From VBDM01 sp035651815 (GTDB lineage: Bacteria > Pseudomonadota > Gammaproteobacteria > Burkholderiales > SG8-39), in contig DASRFB010000004.1 of the NCBI GenBank assembly GCA_035651815.1, forward strand, positions 1 through 20,539: a stretch of DNA of 20,539 nt, written 5' to 3'. Below, piece after piece: positions 1-6,919 of the stretch. The notes below the pieces were generated by a model. The model had not been told where the DNA came from and ran no database searches. It saw nothing but the letters and a program-made list of their open reading frames with translations. The translations under genes were made by a program, and so were the position numbers. Each line of letters opens with the position of its first letter. Position 1 is the first letter of the stretch.

Positions 1-2
1 AG

Positions 3-32
3 AAAACGCCCGGCATCGCCGGGCGTTTTTCT
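3..32. terminator. Intrinsic terminator, probably bidirectional
   Basis: A perfect 8-bp GC-rich stem (CGCCCGGC at 7-14, GCCGGGCG at 18-25) with an ATC loop is extended by A-T pairs: A's at 3-6 face T's at 26-29. The T run follows on the plus strand, and the minus strand also reads into T's. It lies just downstream of the minus-strand peroxiredoxin stop codon and could also end a plus-strand gene lying before the window. Confidence 0.85.
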
Positions 33-49
33 TTGCGCAGCCGCGCGCG

Positions 50-556
50 TCAGAGCTGGGAGATCATCGTCTCCGCGCTGCTGACCTCGAACTTGCCCGG
101 CGCCTCGACGTTCAGCTTCTTCACCACGCCGTTGTCGACGAGCATCGAGTAGCGCTGGGAGCGAAGGCCCATGTTGCGCGCGGAGAGATCGAGCTCGAGC
201 CCGAGCTTCTTCGTCCACTCGGCGCTGCCGTCGCCGAGCATGCGGATCTTGCCGCCGGTCTTCTGGTCGCGGCCCCAGGCCGCCATGACGAAGCCGTCGT
301 TGGTCGCGACGCACCAGATCTCGTCGACGCCCTTGGCTTTCAGCTTGTCGTAGTTCTTCACGTAGCCCGGCACGTGCTTGGCCGAGCATGTCGGCGTATA
401 GGCGCCCGGCAGCGCGAAGATCACGATTTTCTTGCCCTTGACGGAATCGGCCACGCTGATGTCCTTGGGCGGCATCGGGCAGCCCGCGGCCTCGTCGAAT
501 TCGGTGGATTCGGAAAGCTTGCCATCGGGCAGCTTGTCGCCCGGTTTGATCGCCAT
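50..556 (-). CDS. Peroxiredoxin, Prx5/AhpC-TSA (redoxin) family
   Basis: A thiol peroxidase of 168 aa that would reduce hydrogen peroxide and alkyl hydroperoxides in the cytoplasm. The Prx5-type active-site segment PGAYTPTCSAKHVPGY gives peroxidatic Cys57 with Thr54 in the usual P-x3-T-x2-C setting, and Arg132 in LRSQRYSML is the likely second active-site residue. Other cysteines are Cys26 and Cys82; which one resolves the disulfide, or whether glutathione or glutaredoxin does, cannot be told from the sequence. There is no signal peptide and the length is normal for the family. An AGGAG ribosome site sits 7 nt before the ATG. A minus-strand promoter with a perfect TTGACA lies about 70 nt upstream, and a terminator follows the gene, so it is probably monocistronic. 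Confidence 0.93.
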   Translation of the reverse strand: MAIKPGDKLPDGKLSESTEFDEAAGCPMPPKDISVADSVKGKKIVIFALPGAYTPTCSAKHVPGYVKNYDKLKAKGVDEIWCVATNDGFVMAAWGRDQKTGGKIRMLGDGSAEWTKKLGLELDLSARNMGLRSQRYSMLVDNGVVKKLNVEAPGKFEVSSAETMISQL

Positions 557-600
557 TGGGGGGCTCCTCTCGAGGTGGTTCGTCTGCTTGGAGGGACGCT

Positions 601-629
601 AGCATGTCGCAGTTCCCACGCGCTGTCAA
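601..629 (-). promoter_or_regulatory. Sigma70-like promoter for the peroxiredoxin gene
   Basis: On the minus strand a perfect -35 TTGACA (plus-strand 624-629) is followed after 17 bp by CATGCT (601-606), a weak -10 with 3 of 6 consensus bases. Transcription would start near 594, leaving a leader of about 38 nt with the AGGAG site. Confidence 0.5.
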
Positions 630-635
630 AATGGC

Positions 636-664
636 TTGCCCGCCCCCCGGGGCGTGGCTATATT
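636..664 (+). promoter_or_regulatory. Sigma70-like promoter abutting the GspE-family gene; possible leaderless start
   Basis: TTGCCC (636-641), a 17-bp spacer, then TATATT (659-664). The -10 ends only 6 nt before the ATG at 671, so transcription would begin at or next to the start codon. No Shine-Dalgarno sequence is visible before that ATG, which fits a leaderless message. The -35 lies 6 bp from the -35 of the divergent peroxiredoxin promoter. Confidence 0.45.
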
Positions 665-670
665 GCCGCC

Positions 671-2467
671 ATGCAAACCGCCGCCGAAACGGTCCAGGAG
701 CACAGGCTCACGCTGTCGGAGGTGATGCAATCCCTCGTCGCCGACGGGGTCGTGCCCAAGGCCGACGCCGACCGGCTCGTGGCCGACCGCAGGCTGCACC
801 GCGCGGACCTGCACCCGCTCGCCGTCGTCGCCGATCAGAAGTGGCGCTCGGGACGCCCTCCGCACAAGCCCCTGTCGCTCGAGTGGCTGACGCAGTGGCT
901 CGCCGAGAAGACGGGGCTGGACTACTACCACATCGATCCCCTGAAGATCAATTTCTCGGCGGTGACCGAGGTGATGTCGAACGCGTACGCCGCGCGCTTC
1001 CGCATCCTGCCGGTGGAGGTGACCACGAAGGAGGCGGTCGTCGCGACCTGCGAGCCCTACGTCAAGGAATGGGAGAAGGAGCTCAAGCCCATCCTGAAGC
1101 TCGACATCCGCCGCGTGATCGCCAATCCGCTCGACATCGCCAGATACCAGGTCGAGTTCTACAACCTCGCGAAATCGGTGAAGGGCGCGGCCAAGCAGGG
1201 CGAGCAGCGCAGCAGCCTGGGCAACTTCGAGCAGCTGGTCGAGCTGGGCAAGACCAAGGGCCAGCTCGACGCGAACGACCAGCACATCGTCCACGTCGTC
1301 GACTGGCTCTGGCAGTACGCGTTCGATCAGCGGGCGAGCGACATCCACATGGAGCCGAGGCGCGACGTCGCCGAGATCCGCTTCAGGATCGACGGCGTGC
1401 TGCACCCGGTGTACCAGATCCCCGGCGCCGTCGCGGCCGCGATGACTTCGCGCATCAAGATCCTCGGCCGTATGGACGTGGTGGAGAAGCGCAAGCCCCA
1501 GGACGGGCGCATCAAGACCCGGACCGCGGACGGCCTAGAGGTCGAGTTGCGACTCTCGACGCTGCCGACCGCGTTCGGCGAGAAGCTCGTCATGCGCATC
1601 TTCGATCCCGAGGTCATCGTCAAGGACTTCGCCGAGCTCGGCTTCTCCGAGGACGACAAGACGCGCTGGCAGCACATGACCGAGCAGCCGAACGGCATCA
1701 TCCTCGTAACCGGGCCCACCGGGTCGGGCAAGACGACGACGCTGTACTCGACGCTGAAGAGCCTCGCCACGCCGGAAGTGAACGTCTGCACCATCGAGGA
1801 CCCGATCGAGATGATCGAGCCGACGTTCAACCAGATGCAGGTGCAGTCGGCGATCGAGCTCGGTTTCGCGCAGGGCGTGCGTGCGCTCATGCGCCAGGAC
1901 CCGGACATCATCATGGTGGGCGAGATCCGCGACCTCGAGACCTCCGACATGGCGGTGCAGGCCGCGCTCACCGGCCACCTCGTGCTCTCCACGCTGCACA
2001 CCAACGACGCGGCGAGCGCGATCACCCGGCTGCTGGATCTCGGCGTGCCGGCATATCTTCTGAACTCCACGATCCTCGGCGTCATGGCGCAGCGCCTGGT
2101 GCGGACGCTCTGCCGTCATTGCAAGGAAAAGATTCCCTCCGACAGCGACCGCGAGGGCGAGCTCGGCTGGGACGAGTTCGTGGCGCCGTGGAAGGCCAAG
2201 CGCCCTTCACATCTCTATCGTCCGATCGGCTGCCTCGAATGCCGCAACACGGGCTACCTCGGGCGCGTCGGCTTGTACGAGATCCTGCTGCTCAGCCCGT
2301 CGATCCGCAAGCTCGTGACGTCCGAGGCCGACGTCGCGAGGATCCGCGAGCAGGCGTACAAGGAAGGCATGAAGCCGTTGCGGATCAGCGGCGCGCAGAA
2401 AGTCGCGATGGGGCTGACGACCCTCGAAGAGGTGCTGAAGGTCGCTCCGCCGCCCGGTCAGGCCTGA
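671..2467 (+). CDS. Orphan GspE/PilB-family secretion or pilus ATPase
   Basis: A 598-aa hexameric ATPase of the type II secretion/type IV pilus assembly family. An N-terminal GspE-N/MshEN-like region spans about 70-160. The catalytic core carries Walker A GPTGSGKT (348-355), the acidic Asp box around TIEDPIE (374-380), Walker B ending in DPDIIMVGEIRD (410-421), the His box TGHLVLSTLHTNDA (434-447), and a zinc-binding tetracysteine (Cys481, Cys484, Cys521, Cys524). All catalytic elements are intact. It stands alone: no GspF/PilC platform or pilin gene is next to it, unlike the second family member at 14127. An open frame extends upstream, but that stretch lies over the peroxiredoxin gene and its promoter region, so the ATG at 671 is preferred. 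Which machine it powers is unknown; it could be an auxiliary PilB or the motor of a system encoded elsewhere. Confidence 0.9.
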   Translation: MQTAAETVQEHRLTLSEVMQSLVADGVVPKADADRLVADRRLHRADLHPLAVVADQKWRSGRPPHKPLSLEWLTQWLAEKTGLDYYHIDPLKINFSAVTEVMSNAYAARFRILPVEVTTKEAVVATCEPYVKEWEKELKPILKLDIRRVIANPLDIARYQVEFYNLAKSVKGAAKQGEQRSSLGNFEQLVELGKTKGQLDANDQHIVHVVDWLWQYAFDQRASDIHMEPRRDVAEIRFRIDGVLHPVYQIPGAVAAAMTSRIKILGRMDVVEKRKPQDGRIKTRTADGLEVELRLSTLPTAFGEKLVMRIFDPEVIVKDFAELGFSEDDKTRWQHMTEQPNGIILVTGPTGSGKTTTLYSTLKSLATPEVNVCTIEDPIEMIEPTFNQMQVQSAIELGFAQGVRALMRQDPDIIMVGEIRDLETSDMAVQAALTGHLVLSTLHTNDAASAITRLLDLGVPAYLLNSTILGVMAQRLVRTLCRHCKEKIPSDSDREGELGWDEFVAPWKAKRPSHLYRPIGCLECRNTGYLGRVGLYEILLLSPSIRKLVTSEADVARIREQAYKEGMKPLRISGAQKVAMGLTTLEEVLKVAPPPGQA

Positions 2468-2474
2468 GCCGCGC

Positions 2475-2849
2475 CTACTTTCCGCGGGTGCACGCCCACA
2501 CGAGCGTGCGGCAGCTGTCGCCCCCGCACCGCTTCTGCGCCTTCATCTCGGCGATCTCGCGCGAGGCGCCGGTGTCCCAGACGTAGCGCTTCTGCGCCTG
2601 GGCGACGGCACCGCACGCATTCCGGAACGTCCTGATGACGTCGCAGTCGGCGCCGCATTGGCGGAACGCTTCGGTCTCGGCGGAGCGCTTCGAGGGCTGG
2701 TCGACGGCGAAGCCGTACGCGCCGGTCTTGCTGCTGTAGGCGATCGCGCCCCAGGCGTTCTTCGGCTGGCTCTTCGGCGAGACCGGGGCCGCGGATGCGG
2801 CCTGCGCGGCGATGCCCAGCGCGAGCGCGATGGCGAGTTTCCTCAGCAT
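2475..2849 (-). CDS. Secreted DUF4189 domain protein
   Basis: A 124-aa protein with a clear Sec signal peptide (MLRKLAIALALGIAAQAASA, cleavage near 20) and then one DUF4189-type domain. This is recognisable by NAWGAIAYSSKTGAYGFAVD (31-50), a repeated pattern of small residues, and paired cysteines. The six cysteines of the mature protein (65, 69, 79, 108, 113, 120) suggest three disulfides in the periplasm. The function of the domain is not established. Its stop codon is 7 bp from that of the convergent ATPase gene, with no terminator visible between them. It lies 78 nt after the VWA gene on the same strand, so it may be read from that operon or from its own weak promoter. Confidence 0.85.
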   Translation of the reverse strand: MLRKLAIALALGIAAQAASAAPVSPKSQPKNAWGAIAYSSKTGAYGFAVDQPSKRSAETEAFRQCGADCDVIRTFRNACGAVAQAQKRYVWDTGASREIAEMKAQKRCGGDSCRTLVWACTRGK

Positions 2850-2927
2850 GGGCGCGAAGCATACACCCCGCGCGGCCGGAAAGCAGCCGGCGATACCGAG
2901 TAGCCGAACATCGCCATGTCGCCGCCG

Positions 2928-4103
2928 CTACTTCGCCAGGCTGCGCATCGCGCGCTCGAGGCCCTCGATCGTCGTGGGATACATCCTCCCGCCCATGATC
3001 TCGCGCAGGATGCCGACCGACTGGCGGTAGGGCCAGATCTCCTGCGGCTCGGGGTTGAGCCACGCGGCCTTGGGATAGACGTCGAGCATGCGCTTCATCC
3101 AGACGGCGCCCGCCTCCTCGTTCGAGTACTCGATCGAGCCTCCCGGCTGCAGGATCTCGTACGGGCTCATGGTCGCGTCGCCGACGAAGATCAATTTATA
3201 GTCGTGGCCGTACTTGTGCATGATGTCGAACGTGCGCACGCGCTCGGCGTGGCGGCGGCGATTGTCCTTCCACACGGCGTCGTACAGGCAATTGTGGAAG
3301 TAGAAATACTCGAGGTGCTTGAACTCCGTCTTGGAAGCGGAGAAGAGCTCCTCGCACAGCTTGACGTGATCGTCCATCGAGCCGCCGATGTCGAGGAACA
3401 TGAGCACCTTCACGGCGTTGTGCCGCTCGGGCCGCATGTGCAGGTCGAGCCAGCCGGCGTTGCGCGCCGTCTTGTCGATGGTCGCGTCGAGGTCGAGCTC
3501 CTCGGGCGCGCCTTCGCGCGCGAACTTGCGCAGCCGCCGCAGCGCGACCTTGATGTTGCGCGTGCCGAGCTCGACCGAGTCGTCGAGGTTGCGGTACTCG
3601 CGCGCGTCCCAGACCTTGACCGCGCTGCGGTTGCGCGAGCGCTCCTGGCCGATCCTCACGCCCTCGGGGTTGTAGCCGTAGGCGCCGAAGGGCGACGTCC
3701 CCGCGGTGCCGATCCACTTGCTGCCGCCCTGGTGCCTGCCCTTCTGCTCTTCCAGTCTCCTTTTCAGCTCCTCCATCAGTTTCTCCCAACCGCCCAGGGC
3801 CTCGACCATGGCCTTCTCCTCGGCCGAGAGGTTCAGCTCCGCTTGTTTGAGCAGCCATTCGAGCGGCACGTCGAGCTCGGCGCCGACGATCGCCTCGACG
3901 CCTTTGAAGTATTCGCCGAAGGCGCGGTCGAACTTGTCGAAGTTCTGCTCGTCCTTCACGAGGGCGGCGCGCGAAAGATAGTAGAACTCGTCGATCGAGG
4001 GCGAGATCACGCCCTTGCGCATCGCCTCGAGGAGCGTCAGCCACTCCTTGATCGAGACCGGCAGCTTGTGGCTCTTGAGCTTCAGGAAGAAGCCGGTGAG
4101 CAC
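2928..4103 (-). CDS. CoxE-like VWA domain protein, partner of a MoxR ATPase
   Basis: A 391-aa cytoplasmic protein with a C-terminal von Willebrand A domain of the CoxE type. The metal-ion site reads DIGGS (238-242; a D-x-G-x-S variant), with a further acidic residue Asp309 in FVGDATMSP. The N-terminal 225 residues are helical and charged, including a Glu/Lys/Arg-rich stretch at about 107-123 that may form a coiled coil. Proteins of this type work with MoxR AAA+ ATPases as chaperones that insert metals or remodel enzymes (CoxD/CoxE in CO dehydrogenase maturation, CbbQ/CbbO on Rubisco, RavA/ViaA). The GTG start lies 4 nt after the stop codon of the MoxR gene, with GGAG 8 nt upstream, so the two are translationally coupled. 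The client is not evident; no CO dehydrogenase, nitric oxide reductase or Rubisco gene is in the window. Confidence 0.88.
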   Translation of the reverse strand: MLTGFFLKLKSHKLPVSIKEWLTLLEAMRKGVISPSIDEFYYLSRAALVKDEQNFDKFDRAFGEYFKGVEAIVGAELDVPLEWLLKQAELNLSAEEKAMVEALGGWEKLMEELKRRLEEQKGRHQGGSKWIGTAGTSPFGAYGYNPEGVRIGQERSRNRSAVKVWDAREYRNLDDSVELGTRNIKVALRRLRKFAREGAPEELDLDATIDKTARNAGWLDLHMRPERHNAVKVLMFLDIGGSMDDHVKLCEELFSASKTEFKHLEYFYFHNCLYDAVWKDNRRRHAERVRTFDIMHKYGHDYKLIFVGDATMSPYEILQPGGSIEYSNEEAGAVWMKRMLDVYPKAAWLNPEPQEIWPYRQSVGILREIMGGRMYPTTIEGLERAMRSLAK

Positions 4104-4107
4104 GGCC

Positions 4108-4953
4108 TCAGCTCCGCTGCTGCCTCGACATGAAGATCAGCCGCTCGAACAGGTGCACGTCCTGCTCGTTCTTGAGCAGCGCCCCGTGCAGCGGCGGGAT
4201 GATGGTCTTGCGGTCCTTGCTGCGCAGCGCCTCGGGGGAGATGTCCTCCGCGAGCAGCAGCTTCAGCCAGTCGAGCAGCTCCGACGTCGACGGCTTCTTC
4301 TTCAGGCCCGGGACCTCGCGCACCTCGAAGAACACCTCGAGCGCCTCGCGCAGCAGCGCCTTCTTCAGTCCGGGGAAATGGACGTCGACGATCCTCCCCA
4401 TCGTCTCCTTGTCCGGGAAGCGGATGTAGTGGAAGAAGCAGCGCCTGAGGAAGGCGTCGGGAAGCTCTTTTTCGTTGTTGCTCGTGATGAAGACGATCGG
4501 GCGGTGCGTCGCCTTCACCAGCTCGCGGGTCTCGTAGACGTAGAACTCCATGCGGTCGAGCTCGCGCAGCAGGTCGTTCGGAAACTCGATGTCCGCCTTG
4601 TCGACCTCGTCGATCAGCAGCACCACCGGCGTCTCGGAGACGAAGGCCTGCCACAGCGTGCCGCGCACGATGTAGTTCGCGATGTCCTGCACGCGCGGGT
4701 CGCCGAGCTGCGAGTCGCGCAGGCGCGACACGGCGTCGTACTCGTAAAGACCCTGCTGCGCCTTGGTCGTGGACTTGATGTGCCACTCGAGCAGCGGCAG
4801 GCCGAGCGCGCGCGCGACTTCCACCGCGAGCATCGTCTTGCCGGTCCCGGGCTCGCCTTTGACGAGCAGCGGCCGCTCGAGCGTGATCGCGGCGTTGACC
4901 GCCAGCCTCAGGTCGTCGGTGGCGACGTAGGTGTCGGAGCCCTTGAATCGCAT
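4108..4953 (-). CDS. MoxR-family AAA+ ATPase
   Basis: A 281-aa single-domain AAA+ ATPase. Walker A GEPGTGKT lies at 33-40, Walker B VLLIDEVD at 111-118, sensor 1 ITSNNEKELPDAFLRR at 156-171, and the likely arginine finger is Arg170 or Arg171. The insert around STTKAQQGLYEYDAV (61-75) is typical of the MoxR group. It would use ATP to remodel a client protein together with the VWA protein encoded immediately downstream. The ATG is preceded by AAGGAAG at suitable spacing. The gene diverges from the amidase gene across 70 bp; TAGAAT on the minus strand in that gap could be a -10, but no convincing -35 accompanies it. Confidence 0.92.
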   Translation of the reverse strand: MRFKGSDTYVATDDLRLAVNAAITLERPLLVKGEPGTGKTMLAVEVARALGLPLLEWHIKSTTKAQQGLYEYDAVSRLRDSQLGDPRVQDIANYIVRGTLWQAFVSETPVVLLIDEVDKADIEFPNDLLRELDRMEFYVYETRELVKATHRPIVFITSNNEKELPDAFLRRCFFHYIRFPDKETMGRIVDVHFPGLKKALLREALEVFFEVREVPGLKKKPSTSELLDWLKLLLAEDISPEALRSKDRKTIIPPLHGALLKNEQDVHLFERLIFMSRQQRS

Positions 4954-5023
4954 CGGCGCTTCCTTCGTGACGCGTTCATTCTACATCCTTGCTCCGGGCG
5001 GGCCGGTGGACGAGAATGGCGCC

Positions 5024-5737
5024 ATGCGATACGCGGCGGCGCTTCTGTTGGTGCTCATCGCGCGCGCGTACGGAGCCACCGTCGCGGTCGACGTCGGACA
5101 TTACAACGCGGAGCCGGGCGCGCTCAGCGCCCGGGGACGCCCCGAGTTCGAGTTCAACCGCGACCTCGCGGCGGACGTCGCCGGGGCGCTCCGGGCGCGC
5201 GGCGTGCAGCCGCGGCTGATCGGCGCAGACGGGTCCATGGTCCATCTGTCGCGGCGCACCGCGGCCGCGGTGGGCGCGGACCTGCTGCTCTCGGTGCATC
5301 ACGATTCCACGCAGCCGCAGTTCTTCCTCGGCTGGAGCGACCACGGCGTCGACCGGTCCTACAGCGATCGCTACGCGGGCTTCTCGCTGTTCGTCTCGCG
5401 GCGGAACGTCGACCTCCCCGCGAGCCTGCGCTGCGCGTCGGCGATCGGCGCGGCGCTGCGCGCGGGCGGCTTCCGGCCGTCGCTGTATCACGCGGATCCG
5501 ATCCCCGGGGAGAGCAAGCCGTTCGCCGACCGCGAGAACGGCGTGCACTACTACGACAATCTGGTGGTGCTGCACACGGCGCGCTCGCCCGCGGTGCTGC
5601 TCGAGGCCGGCGTGATCGTCAACCGCGACGAGGAGACCAAGCTCGCGTCGCCCGAGACGCGGCGCCGCATCGCTTCGGCGGTGGCCGAGGGCGTGTCCCG
5701 TTGTCTCGCGCCTCGGACCGGCGCGCCGAGTCTTTGA
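5024..5737 (+). CDS. Periplasmic N-acetylmuramoyl-L-alanine amidase (Amidase_3)
   Basis: A zinc amidase of 237 aa that cleaves the MurNAc-L-Ala bond of peptidoglycan, acting in cell separation or wall turnover. A signal peptide (MRYAAALLLVLIARAYGA, about 18 aa) is followed directly by the catalytic domain. Zinc ligands are His26 (VDVGHYN), Glu43 (EFEFNRDLA) and His92 or His93 (SVHHDST), and the catalytic glutamate is Glu194 (LLEAGVIVN). There is no AMIN, LysM or SPOR targeting domain, so it is a minimal form. The frame is open further upstream to 4931, but that stretch overlaps the start of the divergent MoxR gene and lacks a signal peptide, so ATG 5024 is chosen. It is shorter than AmiA/B/C of E. 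coli. Confidence 0.88.
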   Translation: MRYAAALLLVLIARAYGATVAVDVGHYNAEPGALSARGRPEFEFNRDLAADVAGALRARGVQPRLIGADGSMVHLSRRTAAAVGADLLLSVHHDSTQPQFFLGWSDHGVDRSYSDRYAGFSLFVSRRNVDLPASLRCASAIGAALRAGGFRPSLYHADPIPGESKPFADRENGVHYYDNLVVLHTARSPAVLLEAGVIVNRDEETKLASPETRRRIASAVAEGVSRCLAPRTGAPSL

Positions 5738-5763
5738 CCGCGGCTCGGCGCTTCGTATAGAAT
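5734..5763 (+). promoter_or_regulatory. Sigma70-like promoter of the cytochrome c operon
   Basis: TTGACC (5734-5739) is followed by TATAGA (5756-5761, 16-bp spacer) or TAGAAT (5758-5763, 18-bp spacer). The -35 contains the amidase stop codon TGA. Predicted transcription start is about 5768-5770, some 28 nt before the first cytochrome ATG. Confidence 0.6.
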
Positions 5764-5796
5764 TGCGCGGCCTGTCACATCCCTTCCGCCGAAATA

Positions 5797-6168
5797 ATGA
5801 AAATCCGGACGATTACGAAATGCCTCGGCACGCTGCTCGCGGTCGCTTCCGCGTGCGCGTTCGCGCAACAACCGGCGCAAAGCTCCGGCGACAAGCCGGG
5901 CGAGAAAGCCGGCGGGTTGCCGCGCTTCCAGTCGATGTGCGTCGGCTGTCACGGCATCCCGTACTACCAGACGGCGTTCCCGCAGGTCTACCACGTGCCG
6001 AAGATCGCCGGCCAGTCGCGGCAGTACATCGTCAATGCGCTGAAGGCGTACAAGGCGGGCGACCGCAGCCACCCGTCCATGCAGGGCATCGCGAAGAGCC
6101 TCAGCGACGACGACATGGCGGCGCTCGCCGCCTACTATGGGGCCGATCCCGCGGAGGCCAAAAAATGA
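5797..6168 (+). CDS. Small periplasmic class I cytochrome c
   Basis: A monoheme cytochrome c of 123 aa. The signal peptide is MKIRTITKCLGTLLAVASACAFA (cleavage near 23), followed by a short Lys/Gly-rich linker. The heme-attachment motif CVGCH (Cys48, Cys51, His52) gives the proximal ligand; Met95 in SHPSMQGIA is the likely distal ligand. The fold pattern of a C-terminal helix (SDDDMAALAAYYGA) matches the cytochrome c553/c4-domain type. It would carry electrons in the periplasm between a quinol-linked complex and a terminal oxidase or other acceptor; the partner is not in the window. Its stop codon overlaps the next ATG (ATGA at 6165-6168), so the two cytochromes are made together. The bases just before the ATG show only a poor ribosome site. 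Confidence 0.9.
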   Translation: MKIRTITKCLGTLLAVASACAFAQQPAQSSGDKPGEKAGGLPRFQSMCVGCHGIPYYQTAFPQVYHVPKIAGQSRQYIVNALKAYKAGDRSHPSMQGIAKSLSDDDMAALAAYYGADPAEAKK

Positions 6169-6488
6169 GCAAGCTCCTCGCCCTCGTACTCGCCGCCTCC
6201 GTGTCGGTTCCCGCGCTCGCCGCCGGAAACGCCGAGGCCGGGAAGCAGAAGTCCCAGGCGTGCGCCGCGTGCCACGGCCCCGACGGCAATCACCCGATGA
6301 CGCCCGATTTCCCGCGGCTCGCCGGGCAGCACCCGGATTACCTGCTGAAGGCGCTGCGCGACTACAAGTCGGGCGCGCGCAAGAACCCCATCATGGGAGG
6401 GCAGGTCCAGGCCCTGAAGGACGAGGACCTCGCCGACCTCGCCGCGTACTTCTCCGAGCAGAGCGGCACGCTTCACGTCAAGCGCTGA
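6165..6488 (+). CDS. Small periplasmic class I cytochrome c (second of a pair)
   Basis: A monoheme cytochrome c of 107 aa with signal peptide MSKLLALVLAASVSVPALA (cleavage near 19-20). The heme motif is CAACH (Cys33, Cys36, His37) and the likely distal ligand is Met77 in RKNPIMGGQ. It has the same architecture as the preceding cytochrome (RLAGQHPDYLLKALRDYKSG versus KIAGQSRQYIVNALKAYKAG), so the pair looks like a gene duplication, or a split equivalent of the two-domain cytochrome c4. It is translationally coupled through the ATGA overlap. The gene ends inside a perfect inverted repeat shared with the convergent DUF1841 gene. Confidence 0.9.
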   Translation: MSKLLALVLAASVSVPALAAGNAEAGKQKSQACAACHGPDGNHPMTPDFPRLAGQHPDYLLKALRDYKSGARKNPIMGGQVQALKDEDLADLAAYFSEQSGTLHVKR

Positions 6489-6503
6489 GCCGCTTCAGCG
6501 CTT
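6480..6503. terminator. Inverted repeat at convergent gene ends
   Basis: AAGCGCTGA (6480-6488) and TCAGCGCTT (6495-6503) form a perfect 9-bp stem around a 6-nt loop. Each arm carries the TGA stop codon of one of the two converging genes. There is no T run on either side, so termination would be weak or Rho-assisted; it may instead protect the 3' ends. Confidence 0.45.
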
Positions 6504-6917
6504 CCTGAGGCAATCGAGATAGGCGGCCGCGTCGGGCGCGGCGGCGTCGCGCTGCGCGCGCCACACGGTCTCGCCGAGGCACTCGAGCACCGCGTGCAGC
6601 GCCTCGTGCCGGTCGCCTCGGGTGCGCGCGATGCGCTCGAACTCGGCGCGGATCCCCGGCGGCTGGTCGATCGAAAGCTGCTCCTCGATCGCGAGGTGCA
6701 GCGACAAGTGCAGGAAGGGATTGCTCTCGCCCGCCTCGGGCGCATACTCGCGCGCGGCGTGGCGCTCGGGCTGCTCGAGCGCCACGCGGTACTCGGGATG
6801 CGCGAGCATGACCTCGACCGCCATCGGCTCGAGGCCGGTGAGCGGCGAGCGGTCGCTGTACTTTCGCCAGGCGTCGAAGAAGAACTGCCGCACCTGGTCG
6901 CGCGAGGGATTGAACAT
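6495..6917 (-). CDS. DUF1841 family protein
   Basis: A 140-aa cytoplasmic protein beginning MFNPSRDQVRQFFFDAWRKY, the characteristic start of DUF1841, which is common in betaproteobacteria and some gammaproteobacteria. Other family-like features are the LTGLEPMAVEVMLAHPEYR segment (26-44) and a His-rich HLSLHLAIEEQLSIDQPPG stretch. The function is unknown. The frame is open 23 residues further upstream, but the start at 6917 fits the family and lies 2 nt after the nth stop codon, making this the last gene of the seven-gene minus-strand run. Confidence 0.88.
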   Translation of the reverse strand: MFNPSRDQVRQFFFDAWRKYSDRSPLTGLEPMAVEVMLAHPEYRVALEQPERHAAREYAPEAGESNPFLHLSLHLAIEEQLSIDQPPGIRAEFERIARTRGDRHEALHAVLECLGETVWRAQRDAAAPDAAAYLDCLRKR

Positions 6918-6919
6918 CG

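Noticed and set aside
556..2586. Plus-strand frame of 676 codons overlapping the GspE-family gene
   Set aside because: Arg/Pro/Gly-rich out-of-frame product, while the other frame has all ATPase motifs.
2916..4133. Plus-strand open frame of 405 codons over the VWA gene
   Set aside because: Antisense shadow of a gene with clear VWA motifs; composition is typical of reversed high-GC coding sequence.
4954..5023. Promoters in the moxR-amidase divergent gap
   Set aside because: A TAGAAT on the minus strand lacks a credible -35; nothing convincing was seen on the plus strand.
4015..5760. Plus-strand open frame of 581 codons spanning moxR and the amidase in another frame
   Set aside because: It crosses two well-supported genes on opposite strands and shows no domain.
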